This document shows positions 36,280 to 48,123 of a stretch of 64,000 nucleotides of DNA, piece after piece. The translations under genes and the position numbers were made by a program. Positions within the stretch are counted from its first letter, which is position 1. The number at the start of each line of letters is the position of its first letter. The notes under the pieces are model-generated. The model had not been told where the DNA came from. It did no database searches and saw nothing but the letters and a program-made list of their open reading frames with translations. This DNA is from Apricaphanius iberus. Its lineage: Eukaryota; Chordata; Actinopteri; Cyprinodontiformes; Aphaniidae. The stretch is taken from assembly GCA_028564705.1 (NCBI GenBank), contig JAPXFQ010000075.1, positions 682,001 to 746,000 of the forward strand. Reading direction: 5' to 3'.

Positions 36280-38441
36280 ATAATTATAATATTTAGAAAT
36301 ATTTAATGAATGTGCATGTGTACTTTTGCACTTAAAAAAATCTAAATTACAGCAGAATTAGTAAAATCGCAATGGATGTTGATGAATTTATCGTCACCGG
36401 AGGTCCCTGGAGTTTGGCTACTCTCAATATCATTTCCCATCAAAAAACAATATTTAAGGCCTAATGTTCGGGTAATTATTGCAGATAGCATGGTTTCATT
36501 CTTTGCCTCATCTATAGCTGTATCATCTTTCTTTGGTAATCTCAGCAGGCTGTCTATTGTACAGACTGAAATAAATACCTGAAGAAACATGCAGATATTT
36601 ACCTTCCACTCAAAGCCTTTCCTCCTCTGCACCTTTTTCCACTTTTTTACACATTATCTCAGGCAGGTTCACGCCTTATTAGCTGCCAGTTTTAGTGTTA
36701 TCGTGGCTAATTACCAGGACTAATCTCCGCTAATGACAACATTAGGAGGTGTACAGTACATGCGGCAGAGTTGCCAGTTGAGAAGATGATCAAAGGAGCC
36801 TTGAGTTCAAGAATAACCTACCATTGAAGTGCTCTTGCTGAACATTTTGTTCTTGGTTCTGAAGAGAGGTGATATAGAGAGAGACTCTTACAATTGGAAA
36901 AAATATATATTAGACACTGTAGTTTAAAAACATTGAAACAACTTGAAGAAAGTTTGCTGCTTTTTTTATGTCTTCTGATTCAAAAGTATATAATCACCCA
37001 GAACTACCTTTAGAAATGTTAACCTTTCATATTTTCCAAAAAGGGAAATGGTAATCAAGGTATGGTTGCTGAATAAAGTACACACTCCATCTTAAATTAT
37101 CCACCTCCTTACTGATCAAATTTCAATTGATACATGTTAACAATATTCAGAAGGATTGTTTTTTTCCATGCTAAACCATGAAATGCAACCGTTTGGGGAT
37201 TGCAGGCTTTGTTATCGCCACAAAATTACCACCATCACTAATCAGTCAGACAAAAGCAAGTTGCTTTTGTGACTTTGTAGCAACAAAACCACTTTTTTAA
37301 TGTTGTAGCTTGGATACCAGAATAATAAAAAAGCAAACACTGGGATGTGAAAAAGGCATTCTTCCACCCTGATGACTTTTACTGGGTTTGTGTAGGTGTC
37401 TGAGTGAGCATAAAGAGTTGCACAGAAAAAAACACCCCAAAAAAACGGAGAAATCTCAGCTTGTTCACACTGTTACCTTGCTGATGGTCTCTCGTCTGCT
37501 GTGTAGCACTTGCTCAACAAATGAAATCATAGTCGAAACTAAAAAGACAAGAGTTAATCTTGCCTTTAGTAGCTAATTTGTTCTGAATACACGAAGTGAG
37601 GTGCAGAGGTTCACACATTTACAGCACAAACAATAGAGCCGTGTTCCATCAAAGGCATTTGGAGACATTTACATTAAGACTGCGGGTGATGTTCACTTAA
37701 TTCTTCTTTTGGATTTCCCCTAGGAAATCCAAATATATTATTATATAATAAAATAAAATATATATAATAAAATAAAATATATAATAAAATAAAATAAAAT
37801 TATTATACAATAATAATATTATTGTTATTCTCTTTTCATTTATTTTGTCGCTCAGAGAAAGCTACGTTTTATGTACAAGATCAAAATGGTTTCGTACTTT
37901 TTTTGTATTTGAGCAGGAGGAAGGGTTCATGAAGTGTTAATGAGAGATTGATGTGCAGCCGCACAACCCCGACTCGCATCATTAAAATGAATGAAGGCAC
38001 ATCTCGGGGTACTTGTTGGCCCCCCGAGTGGCCGCTCAGTGTTTGAGTTTGAAGTGGAAAGATTTTTCCCACCAAATAATTGAGCGTTGGTAAACTGAGC
38101 ATTTATCTGACTTAAATGTCTCGTCAGAGGTTTGTGCGGCTTCAGTCCAACTAATGTACTTTCTGAACTGCCAAGCCAAGAGAAAATCTTTTTTTCTCTT
38201 ATTCAACTGTCTTTAAACGTATATTTTCCAAGATGACAGACTTTGCAGCTGCTTCAGCATACAGTACATGCAGTGTTTAAAGTTGTTAAAATAAGATACT
38301 TAAAGGTATAAAGAGGTACTTCAGGTATAAAGACTGATCATTACACTTCATAAGGCTTGGTTTCATATTTGAATCTGTAATGGCTAGTTATTTAAACTGA
38401 CTTCTCATATGCTAAACCCTCTTATGCTTTTGCTTCCACAG

Positions 38442-38880
38442 GTGGTGTACAAAAACAATGACTTTAAGCTGGAACTCTCCCGGTTGGCCATTGACCGCGA
38501 CCCTAAAATCACACTGTACGGTGATCTTGTGTTCCGCTGTGAGGATGTGGCCGCTCTGGATCCCGTAACGTTCGAAAACCCTGAAGCTTTCATCTCCCTG
38601 CCAAAGTGGAACACCAAGAAGACGGGATCCATCTCCTTCGACTTCCGTACCACAGAGCCCAGCGGGCTGCTGCTCTTCAGCCACGGACATCCTCAGGGGC
38701 CTAAAGAGCAGAAGCCTGGGAGGGAACTCAAGACTGATTACTTTGCGATGGAACTGCTGGATGGTTATTTATACCTGCTGATCGATATGGGTTCTGGAAA
38801 AACAAAGCTCAAAGCCAGCAACAAGAAGGTCAATGACGGAGAGTGGTGCCATGTGGATTTCCAGAGGGAAGGAAGGAAAG
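38442..38880 (+). CDS. nrxn2: Neurexin-2 exon: LNS2 tail and N-terminal part of LNS3
   Basis: 439 nt, starting phase 0 after TTGCTTCCACAG and ending one base into a codon before GTGAGG. It reads [16 protein letters not shown], then [20 protein letters not shown], then LNS3 strands ([56 protein letters not shown]). The cysteine in FRC closes the LNS2 disulfide. [32 protein letters not shown] and the Cys in GEWCHVDF match my recollection of neurexin-2 rather than neurexin-1 or -3 (where one expects NDxRLEL, KCENVATLDP and GEWYHVD). The loop [15 protein letters not shown] is the divergent part. The split Gly codon is completed by GG at 43053. Paralog call is from memory. Confidence 0.97.
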
Positions 38881-41800
38881 GTGAGGAAGCAGAAGGAACC
38901 TGAGAACCAATCTGGAGCTGGAAAGAATAGTAGTTGTGTGTTTTATTGTAGTGTTGCTTAAATATTATGTGATTACTGTTAATATATGTAGTTTTAGATG
39001 CAAGAAAATATTGGCAATATTCCCTTTTCAACTTTAAAATCGCTTGCAAGACCAAATGTCAGTTGCTATTCCAAGTGCTATAAAATTTGGCAATATGGAC
39101 TTTAACCACAGATTGTTTCACAATCTAGCAAACACAAGCGAATAAACAAAACAGCAACAAAAAGAAAGACAAAAAAGAAAAAAAACAGGAAAACATTCTT
39201 TCTTTGGTAATTCTTTCAAATGATGTAAAAATTATTAGCACATCATTTGCTGTATCAAATCAAAAAATTACGTGTGGAATAATGATGTTTCCTTCAGAAA
39301 AACAAAGGAAATAATCCAAACTACATACTTGCTGTCTAGGTCTTATAATGACTCTGCAGGTAGAAGAGTGCTTGCAGTACTAACACCTATACGAATTTGG
39401 CTAATTTTCTAAGGTTTTGGCTATTGTGATCTCTCTTTAAGAATTATAGGACAGGGAGATGTAAAATTACCCTTCAGAATACCTTTCCTTCATTCTGTGA
39501 GAGGGTATTCATTATTTATCTTAGCAGAAGAGGTAATATAAGACCCCATCTGAGGTGAGGTTGCTGCAGAAGAAGGTTAAACCTGAGATTAAAATACATT
39601 CAGATCAATACAGACAATTGAATTGAAACTTTTCGTTTCCCTTTTGGATAAATAGCGTTGTAACTCATATCTACAAATTTTCAAATAGTAATCACAGATG
39701 TTGATGCTGTGGTGAGGAAGGATGTCCAGTATTGGTCAGTCTTGCAGCTATTCCGAAGATAGTTTTAAGACTCTCATAACATGCCAACAGCTGAATTTCT
39801 GGGCAGCAGAGATTATACTTCCCAGTAACATGTCTTCTGTGACACCATAAGTTGTTGGCAAACATTGCTAATCCACCTCATTTGCTTTTGCTGTTCCTGT
39901 TTAACTCTCTGTCTGTTCGTAGAAAATCAGGTAGCAAGACATTGGATTTGGGGGTATATGAACCTTACCGATTATGATCTTTGGAATAGATCATTTGCAC
40001 TTCCTCCTCCTTTTCTGCCAATGTCAAGTTTGGATTAAGGTGTTTGTTCCCTGGAGAACACAAATCCTTACCTTAAGGATGAAGACAACACAGGCCACCT
40101 TTGTTGTACGCCATTCAACCTTCTTGGTAACCACCTTAAAGTCTTGCTCTCTCTCGCTGTCCTACAGTCTGAATGACCTGTAGCATAATTAAGTGCAGTT
40201 TCCTTTTACATACTCTGGTTTCTAAATACATTACTGTAAGTGAAGAGTTGTTGTAGCCACTGATCAGGCAAATATCATCTGTTTCAGTTCCTGATTACCC
40301 AATCAAAATAAATAAAATTAAGTCCATTTTATATTGTACCAGTTTGTTGTGACTCAAAGTTGAAGAAAATACAAGCAAAATTATTACGTAATTACAAAGT
40401 GCAACAGCCAGATAGTCCAAGAAAAAAATCAAAGTGTTGGGACATAATGCTCGTAGCAACATGCTTCGAAAATAGTTAGCGCAGGGACAGGAGTCAACAA
40501 TGGTAAGAAACCTGTAGAGAAAAGTGGAAAATTGTGATTTCTTTATTAACATCTATCCAGAAGAAAATATAGCCCCAGTGTGTTAACAAGCAGCAGCTAT
40601 GAACTGTGGATGACTGAATCAAGTTCGGATTAAATGATTAACCCAAGATTTAATGAGGAATTTAGCTTTTGATTATTGAAGCCGGAGGAGGTGTTTACTT
40701 TGATGTTTTTGGTTCATTAATGTTTTAGATAATTTGAACGTTTTCTGGACCTTAAAAAAGATGCGTAATTCGCTGCAGAAACGCTTTAGTCTCAGCTTTA
40801 TGAGTATCTATGAACATGTGATATTAGTGATTCTATAGATTCTGTAAAAAAACTAAATGTATTTAGATCATTAACTTAACTTAGGGAAAAAATATTCCTC
40901 AAAGACAAGTAGGAATTCAGTCTGATGCTGCCTCCATTTACACCCCTCAAAAAAATAAAGGGAACACTGAAAAAAACACAATGTACCTCCAAGTCAGTCG
41001 CACTTCTGTGAAATCAAACTGTCCACTTTGGAAGCAACACTGATTGACAATTCATTTCACATTATGTTTTGCTAATGGAATAGACAACAGGTACCAATTA
41101 TAGGCAGATAGCAAGACACCCCCAATAGAGCAGTGGTTCTGCAGGTGGTGACCAAACACTACTTCTCATTCCCTGATGTTTTGGTCATTTCCGAATGCTA
41201 GCACTGCTTTAATTCTAGTGGTAGCATGAGACAGAGTCTAAAACCCACACAAGTTGCCCAGGTAGTGCATCTTATCTAGGATGGCAAACCAATGTGGGCT
41301 GTGGCAGAAAGGTTTGCTGTGTCTGTTGGCGTAGTGTCCAGAGCACGGAGATGCCACCAGGAGACAGGCCAGTACGTTAGGAGACGTGGAGGAGGTCGTA
41401 GGAGGGTAACAACCCAGCTGCAGGACCGCTACTGCTGCCTTCCTGCAAGGAGGAACAGGAGAAGCCCTGTAAGAGCTGTGCAAAATGGCCTCCATTAGGC
41501 CACAAATGTGCATGTGTCTGCTCAAATGGTCAGAATCAGACTCCATGAGGGATGTGTGTATGTATGATGTTCACAGGTGGGGTTGTGCTTACAGCCCAAC
41601 ACCGTGCAGGACATTTGGCATTTGTCAGAGAACACTAAGATTGGCAAATTTGCCACGGGCTCCCTGTACTCTTCACTGATAAAAGCAGGTTCACACGAGC
41701 ACATGACAGATGTGATAGAGTCTTGAAACGCCGTGGAAAACTTTTTGTTGCCTGCAACATCCTCCAGCATGACCAGTTTTGCAGTGGGTGGGTAACACTG

Positions 41801-43052
41801 TGGGGTGGCATTTCTTTGGAAGGCCGCACAGCCCTCCATGTACTCGCCAGAGGTAGCCTGCCATTAGGTACCAAGATGAGGTCCTCAGACTCCTTCTAAG
41901 ACCACATATTGTTGCGGTTGGCCCTGGGTTCCTCCTAATGTAAGAGTTGGCAGATGCTTTAGTCCAGGTCTAGTAGGAAATCCCTCAAGAGATCATCCTC
42001 TACCTCATCAGGGGCATGCCCAGGTGTTGTAGGGAGGTCATACACACTACTTAGCCTTATTTTGACTTGGTTTAAGGACATTACATCAAACTTGGGTCAG
42101 CCTGTAGTGTATTTTTCCACTTTAATTTTGAGTGTGACTAAGAATACAGACCTCCATGGCTTGATAAAAGAAACAATCCGATCAATACTTTTTGTGTGAT
42201 TTTGTTGTCAGCAGATTCAACTATGTAAAGAACAAAGTATTTAATAGGGATATTTCACTCATTCATATCTTTGATGTCTTATTTTAGAGTTCCCCTTATT
42301 TTTTTGAGCAGTGTATTCACTCTTTGCTACTCTTATAACTAACAATGCCACTTATCGTAAAAATTAACATAGACATGTTTTTCATGCCTGCCATGTCTCA
42401 AGGTACCTCCGCCTGCCTGTGGACTCAACCGGGAAGATGCTTTAATACGTGGTGTCTGATGAATGATCTGTAGGTGTTAAAGCACCTTGTGGACATGATA
42501 TCTGCTCCTAATGGTGCAGCCTAATGAGAAAGGGTGTGAAGAAGCGCTGGTGTGTATGTGCACGCACCCGATCTCAGTGCTGCTCCTGCTGTAATTGGCT
42601 TTTAATAGAAAATTAAGATGGAGTCGTTAATCACAGAAAGAGAGGAGGCATTTTGTTTCACCCACTCCCTGCTGCATTCTGCTTCCCTTCTCTTCTATTT
42701 AGCCTATTATAGAGACATTACACACACACACATGTGCTGACACACACAGGCTTCTGTCATCTATCCTGTTTCTCTTTTTGTTCTCCTGTCTCAGTTGTGA
42801 GGCCCTAATTTTACCACCTCCAGGCCTTCGAATGTATTCACCCATTTAATATATTTTTCACCACTTCCAGAATCATGGTTCTTTCAGCAATAATTTTTTA
42901 AAATAAAATTCCTCTAAAATTACAAGGCCCAAACAAATACAGAAAAAAAAGAAACTATATTTGATACTTTCCAATAAGAATACCTATTTTTTCTCTCTGT
43001 TTAAATTTAACTGTTGTCCTTTTTGTCCTTGGAATTTTTTTGTCTTCTCTAG
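38881..43052 (+). other. nrxn2: Intron (4,172 nt)
   Basis: GTGAGG donor; acceptor TGTCTTCTCTAG. Contains the Tc1-like element at 40941-42313. Elsewhere AT-rich, with a short CA run near 42720. The patch at 42540-42670 (CTGTAATTGGCTTTTAATAG, GTCGTTAATCAC) is rich in homeodomain-type TAAT/ATTA cores but otherwise unremarkable. No further exon seen. Confidence 0.7.
40941..42313 (+). mobile_element. Tc1-like transposon, internally deleted
   Basis: TA dinucleotides flank both ends (40939-40940, 42314-42315). The 28-bp terminal inverted repeats begin CACCCCTCAAAAAAATAA (left) and CACTGCTCAAAAAAATAA (right, complemented). The + strand keeps pieces of the transposase. The N-terminal part includes [20 protein letters not shown] and RVTTQLQDRYCC near 41336-41435. 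The central WGG.SLEGRTALHVLARGSLP and AVGPGFLL follow near 41810-41935. After GGTTCCTCCTAATG at 41940 it jumps to AGAGTTGGCAGATGCTTTAG. The segment that should encode the catalytic QDNARPH and PDLNPIEHxW motifs is missing. Frames are also broken, so it is inactive. A relative in the opposite orientation is at 11380-11975. Confidence 0.93.
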
Positions 43053-43436
43053 GGTCCATCTCTGTCAACAGCCGCAGCATACCCTTTTTGTCCCCAGAGG
43101 GCAGTGAAATCCTGGACCTGGACAGTGACATGTACCTGGGTGGACTGCCCGAGTCAAAGTCGGACCTCATCCTGCCGCCGGAGGTCTGGACGGCCCTCCT
43201 GAACTACGGCTACGTCGGATGTGTCCGAGACCTCTTCATCGACGGCAAGAGCCGCGACGTGCGCCGCCTGGCCGAGATCCAAAGCGCCCTGGGCGTCAGC
43301 AGCTTCTGTACCCGCGAGCTGCAGAAGCGCTGCAGCAGTGCCCCGTGTGGCAACGGTGGTTTGTGCAAGGAGGGCTGGAATCGGTACATATGTGATTGCA
43401 CTGGCACTGGATACCTTGGCATCAACTGTGAGATAG
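43053..43436 (+). CDS. nrxn2: Neurexin-2 exon: end of LNS3 and second EGF-like module
   Basis: 384 nt, entering and leaving in phase 1, between TTCTCTAG and GTAAGG. It starts [13 protein letters not shown] (Gly codon shared with 38880) and continues [34 protein letters not shown], and the LNS3-closing cysteine in SSFC. An EGF-like module of six cysteines follows: [16 protein letters not shown], then [26 protein letters not shown] and the SAPC spacing agree with neurexin-2. The exon is markedly more GC-rich than its flanks. Its symmetric phase means skipping would keep frame while removing half of LNS3 and EGF-B. The usual CEREAT junction reads CEIEAT here. Confidence 0.97.
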
Positions 43437-44218
43437 GTAAGGAATATATATATATATATTTTTTTTTAAAGCAAGGGAATTTACAGACATCACCATGCAA
43501 TAAGGGAACTTTTTGAAATTGGAAGGTATCAACATCCCAATTTCAACACATTTTATGAGGTCTTTCCTGGTACTTGACATAATTGAAAAGCTGTTATTAT
43601 AGGTGGAGTGAAAGCTCCAGAGGTAGTTGTGTCTGGACTGATTGCCGCCCAAGGCTCAGATGCAGCGGGGGTCTGGTGGTTGAGAAGGGGACCAGCCTGG
43701 GAGGTTGGCAGCCGTGTTTCAGTGCAGCCAGGCTTATTGCCACCATCTGTGCATGTCACACAAACCAAGGCGGGGTGGGGTGGGGATACGCCACAGGATC
43801 TGCAGGGTGAACCAGTCAAACAGTAACACGCTGTTTCTGAGTAGCTCTAGCAACACAACTCTTCTGGGTTTTTTTCTCTTTGCACGTCTGGGGAGGTGAG
43901 CGAGGCATGACCGAATGTGATTTTTGAGGGAGTTAATGAGGGAAGCAAAGACTGGATTTCAAATCAGGGCAGTTGAAGAAGAGGAGAAAATGTCTTAATT
44001 TGAAGGGTGCTATGTTCCCATTTGAGTGTTCAGGTGCTCGCATACCAGGTGTGGTTTCTGTATCATTCTTCTGCCATCTAGTGGTGCTCTGTATTATTGC
44101 AGGAAGAAGAGTTTTTTTATTTTGTTTTTTACTGCCAGCCACATTACTTTGTGTCAATGAATTAAATGTGTGCATAAACAGATCAAGATGGAGCAGGCAA
44201 TGGACAGACAACATGATA

Positions 44219-44230
44219 ATAGTAGTAATA

Positions 44231-44261
<31 letters not shown>

Positions 44262-44268
44262 TAATAAT
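44219..44268. repeat. AAT/ATA trinucleotide microsatellite
   Basis: About 50 bp of ATAATAATG/ATAATAAT units, nearly pure over the last 30 bp. Confidence 0.9.
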
Positions 44269-44696
44269 GACATAGCATGCTGCTGAGATTTAATAATGGA
44301 AAATACTGCACATAACAAGAAAATAAAAGTGCTGCAGAGTTTTTTTTAGTTTTTTTACTGAATGTTTGCCAGATAATTAGAGGTGGTTGTGCTCAGCCTG
44401 TGCATGAAAGCACTGTTTTACCTGAATCATTGCTTTTAACTGGCTTTTTAGCTTACTTCACCATGTCAACTTGAAAAGACTTGATCTTTTACCCTTGATC
44501 TAAAGTTTAAAACACCTATTATTTGAAAATTGCAAAATCCTTTCACTTATCCCATATCCGCTAATTGAGACTTTCTTTCTGTAAGAATGTGTGTGAGACC
44601 TGCAGCACAACCAATCAAATTAATCAGTTTTTTTTTATACACAAAATTGCATAGCGATATCTTTCAAGTCTTTATTTATTATAATTGTATTGATTA

Positions 44697-45561
44697 TGGC
44701 TTACAGCTAATGAAAACCCCAAATTCATAATCTCAGAAAATTTGAATATTTTGAAAAGGTTCAAATAGTTAAAGTCTCACAGTCAAATCTGTTAATTAAT
44801 CCCAAACACTTACAAAGGGTTCTTGAGCCTTTACATGGTCTACCAGTCTGGTTCAGTAGGAATCACAATCATGGGGAAGAATGCTGTCCTGGTAGTTTTG
44901 CAAAATCCATTACTGACAACCTTAATAAGGACGGGAAGCCTGAAAAGGTCAAAATAAGTAGGATGTTCCCAAAGTGCTGTACCAAAGCATGTTAACAGAA
45001 AGTTTTGTGAAAGAAAAAAGTGCATATGCAGCAGGGATGACTGCAGCCTGGAGAGTGTTGGTGATGAACATTTTCAAAGATGCTTGAAGTCCAGTGTGAG
45101 GTTTCTACAGTGTTAATTTGGGAAGCCAGGTCATCTGCTGGTGTTTGTCCACTCAGCTTTATTTAGTCCAGAATCAACAAAGCCATCTACCAGGACATTT
45201 TGGCAGTGTGGGCACGCTTGGCCAACAAACTGACCTGGTTTGAACCCCAACGAGAATCTATGAAGCATTGCCAAGAGAAAGATGAGAGACATGAGACCAA
45301 ACAATGCAGACGAGCAATTGTTGCAATCGAAAGATCCCGGTCTTCCATAACACCTCAACAGAGCCACAGCCTGATAGCGTCCATGCTACACTCCATTGAG
45401 GCAGGATTTGATGCTAAACGGGCCCAAATCAAGTACTGAGTACGTGATTATACTTCTTAAGGGTCTGCCATTTCTCTTGTTAAAATCCTTGTTTTATTGA
45501 TTTCATGTATATAGTAATTTTCTGAGATTTTTAATTTGGGGTTTTCATAAGATGTAAGCCA
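44697..45561 (+). mobile_element. Tc1-like transposon, shortened copy with ~50-bp inverted ends
   Basis: TA at both sides (44695-44696, 45562-45563). Left end TGGCTTACAGCTAATGAAAA and right end (complemented) TGGCTTACATCTTATGAAAA continue as inverted repeats for about 50 bp (CCCCAAATT, ATCTCAGAAAATT). Only a C-terminal transposase remnant is readable on the + strand near 45230-45330: a decayed PxLNPxENLW-like block, then MRDMRPNNADE. At about 865 bp it lacks much of a 1.3-1.6-kb Tc1 element and is inactive. Confidence 0.9.
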
Positions 45562-45689
45562 TAAAGGTGAAAATTATATCAGATAAAGGCTTAAAATATG
45601 TTACTTTTCATATATTAGTTTCCCCTTTTTGGTTGAATGACTGAAATAAATGTACTTTTGCACGACATTCTAATTTTTCTATTTTTACT

Positions 45690-45858
45690 TGTAATCGCAA
45701 TGCTGTTTTCAAAAGTGACTCGAAACTACTTTAAACTAAAGTTTCATATTTGACTTGAGTTGCCTATAATTGCCTGCTACTTAACTCTGAACTTGCAGAT
45801 AAAACTTGAGTCTTACTTGATACTTGAAAAAAAAAATAATGTGTCCCACCTCTCGGTA
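45690..45858 (-). repeat. CAAGTC-type degenerate MITE, decayed copy
   Basis: On the minus strand there are repeated CAAGT/CAAGTC words (CAAGTATCAAGTAAGACTCAA) and a terminal AGAGGTGGGACAC, matching the better copy at 59773-59945 in the opposite orientation (AGAGGTGTGACCAAGTC). Class not certain. Confidence 0.55.
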
Positions 45859-46119
45859 GCACTACTGTTATTTCGGGAGGCTCAATAACAATGCATGCCA
45901 CACTTTTTAGATTTGCTAAAAACAACTTAAATTTTACAAAATTTTCTTTACACTTCATAAATACATATGCAAATAAAGTACATAAAAGTTTGAAGTATGA
46001 AATTTTAAGCTGGATTTAACTATGCATGCAATCATGCGGCTGCTGACACCATAACTAATCAAATTCTCTTGTGCTTCTTTATGTATCATCCCCTTAACCC
46101 TCTCCTTCACCCCTTTTAG

Positions 46120-46323
46120 AGGCCACCGTTCTGAGTTATGACGGCAGCATGTACCTGAAGATCATCATGCCCATGACCTTGCACACAGAGGCGGAGGATG
46201 TGGCGCTTCGCTTCATGTCACAAAGGGCGTACGGCCTTCTTATGGCCACCACCTCCAAGGAGTCAGCGGACACCCTGCGACTGGAACTGGACGGAGGCCG
46301 TGTCAAGCTCACTGTCAACCTTG
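46120..46323 (+). CDS. nrxn2: Neurexin-2 exon: N-terminal part of LNS4
   Basis: 204 nt, phase 1 in and out, between CCCTTTTAG and GTAGGC. It completes the Glu codon begun at 43436 and reads [39 protein letters not shown] and [18 protein letters not shown], the first strands of the fourth LNS domain directly after EGF-B. The final G joins either AT of the SS3 microexon (Asp) or the next exon beyond the window. Divergence from mammals is minor. The exon can be skipped in frame, but doing so would break the LNS4 fold. Confidence 0.97.
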
Positions 46324-48123
46324 GTAGGCCATTTTGATTCATCACCAGCATCCTTGTCTACCATTTCCTTTTCCCCATCCTTTTCATATTCATCCTGCAC
46401 TGTATCATCATATCCCAAAGCACCTTTTAAATTAGCTTTATTTTCTTAAAAAGCAGATCCTTCTTGAGTAATGGGGAAAAGTTCCTAAATTTGATTGTGT
46501 CAAAATTTGAATGGTTCTTTAGGTATATTTGACCCAACGTTTTCTAGCGGTGTCTTTTTTGTCTCCAGTATACACATTTAAGTCCAGACCTTTCCAAACT
46601 GCTGGCAGACTAATGGTTTAACATTGGTTACGGTGGTAGGGAAGTCTTCAAACCACAAAGACCTGAGGCTCATTATCAACGATAAAGAGTCAAAATAGCA
46701 ACTGAAACATTCAAAGAGTTTGTAAGTAATCATGAAGAGGGTTTGATTGCTGTGATGTCAGAAGAAAATACATAATTGACAATTATATACAAATAAATAA
46801 ATAAGTTATTAAAAAAATGTTTTAAAAAAAAAACAGAAATTCTGTCATGGCTGGTACAGATTTTTACCTGTTTTATTATATTTTGTGAAATGTTCATCTC
46901 ATGACCTAATTGTAAACAAATTTCTTGATTAATTGAACATGACTTTCAATATATATCAGCCAGGGGTTTTGCATAATTTTGAGGCTTAACTGTGCATTAA
47001 AAATGAATGTCCAGAGAACTCAAAGGTAATTTAAGAAACCTTAAAAAAATTTAGAAACTTTTCCTCCACAGATGGCTTTTCGCTGTTAAATTCTGCATAT
47101 GAAAAGCAAACCTTGCATACATTCCTTTGGGTGAGCCACCCTGCTATAATTTCTCTTCATATTATTTTATCCCTTTCCATTTAGTCTATTTATTTTTCCT
47201 CCATGAGGTTCTCATTCTCCTAACCTGACCGAAAAGCTCTGACTCTAATAATATCTATGGACTAGCCCTGGGTCTTAACCTTTTAGCCTGTCTCAAAAAG
47301 TCTCAGGGTGACTTGCACCTGTCTTGCGCCTTCTCTCCATGTTTTTGTGGAGTTAACTGGGAGGCGGGTCAGTTCCACTTCTTCTCAGTTGTAGTTTAAA
47401 GCCTAAATCCTCTTTAATGGACAGTTTGATGTAGAGAAACCTATGAAATACATTACAAATCCACTGTATCCTTTTCAAGAGAAGCCAGGTGAAATTGTAC
47501 AAAAGGCATGGTTGCATTATTGGAATTTCTGGGTAATTTTACCGGACCTTGACTGTAAGCAAGGGTCTCCATTTCACCGGGCCGGTGCAGTAGGGCCATT
47601 TCAGGAACCAACCAAGTACAAGCCCTGAAGCATGTGCTCCGAAACAGCCTGATAGGGTCGCTAGGCAGGAGTTCTGGTTAACCCAACACTAATTGGTTGT
47701 AACTCGGTGCGAAATTATGTCACTTTTGTAAGATTGGAAGAGTATCTGGCAAAGCAAAAAGAAGGAAAAGAAAATAAGAAAACCTAAGGCGATTGGACCA
47801 ACCATGGCTGAGTATAACAACGTAGCAAAAAGAAACTAAGCTTCTTCCATGGTCAATATCTTATTTTTCTCTGCTGCTGTAGACGCCTTTTGGCACTCCG
47901 CATTGACATGACTCATTGCTGAAAAGGTCACAATATGTTGACGTCGATTTCTGATGGATTTTGTATGGAGGACCAATGCTTGAGAGGACCGAGCTAGAGG
48001 AGTTAGTTGTCAGCTACCTCTGTAAAATGAGTTAAAATGAGCCTAAATGAGACCAATTTGGAAGTTGGATTGTTTCAGATAATAAGCTGATTACAGGAAT
48101 CCAGACCTGTTACACGTATCAAC

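Larger units (their letters stand above)
25151..38441 (+). other. nrxn2: Largest intron in the window (13,291 nt), transposon-rich
   Basis: Opens GTGAGT and closes with TTTTGCTTCCACAG. Holds a truncated TTAA element, a gypsy relic, a LINE tail, a complete hAT element and a hAT MITE, listed separately. The unannotated parts (25151-26440, 26746-28260, 36280-38441) show no exon. An AT-rich degenerate AATAAAATAT run lies at 37737-37815. A TAAT-rich, less AT-biased block at 36650-36770 could be conserved non-coding sequence. Confidence 0.7.
43437..46119 (+). other. nrxn2: Intron (2,683 nt)
   Basis: GTAAGG donor followed at once by a TA/poly-T run (43446-43470); acceptor CACCCCTTTTAG. Contains an AAT/ATA microsatellite, a Tc1-like element and a CAAGTC-type repeat. 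A GC-richer patch at 43600-43815 is open in several frames but has no paired splice sites or motif. UGCAUG motifs (Rbfox-type) occur at 45892-45897 and 46023-46028, upstream of the next exon. Confidence 0.7.

Noticed and set aside
43583..43899. Cluster of overlapping open frames just after the EGF exon
   Set aside because: Locally GC-richer sequence lowers stop frequency; no acceptor/donor pair fits nrxn2 phase 1 and no neurexin sequence is encoded.
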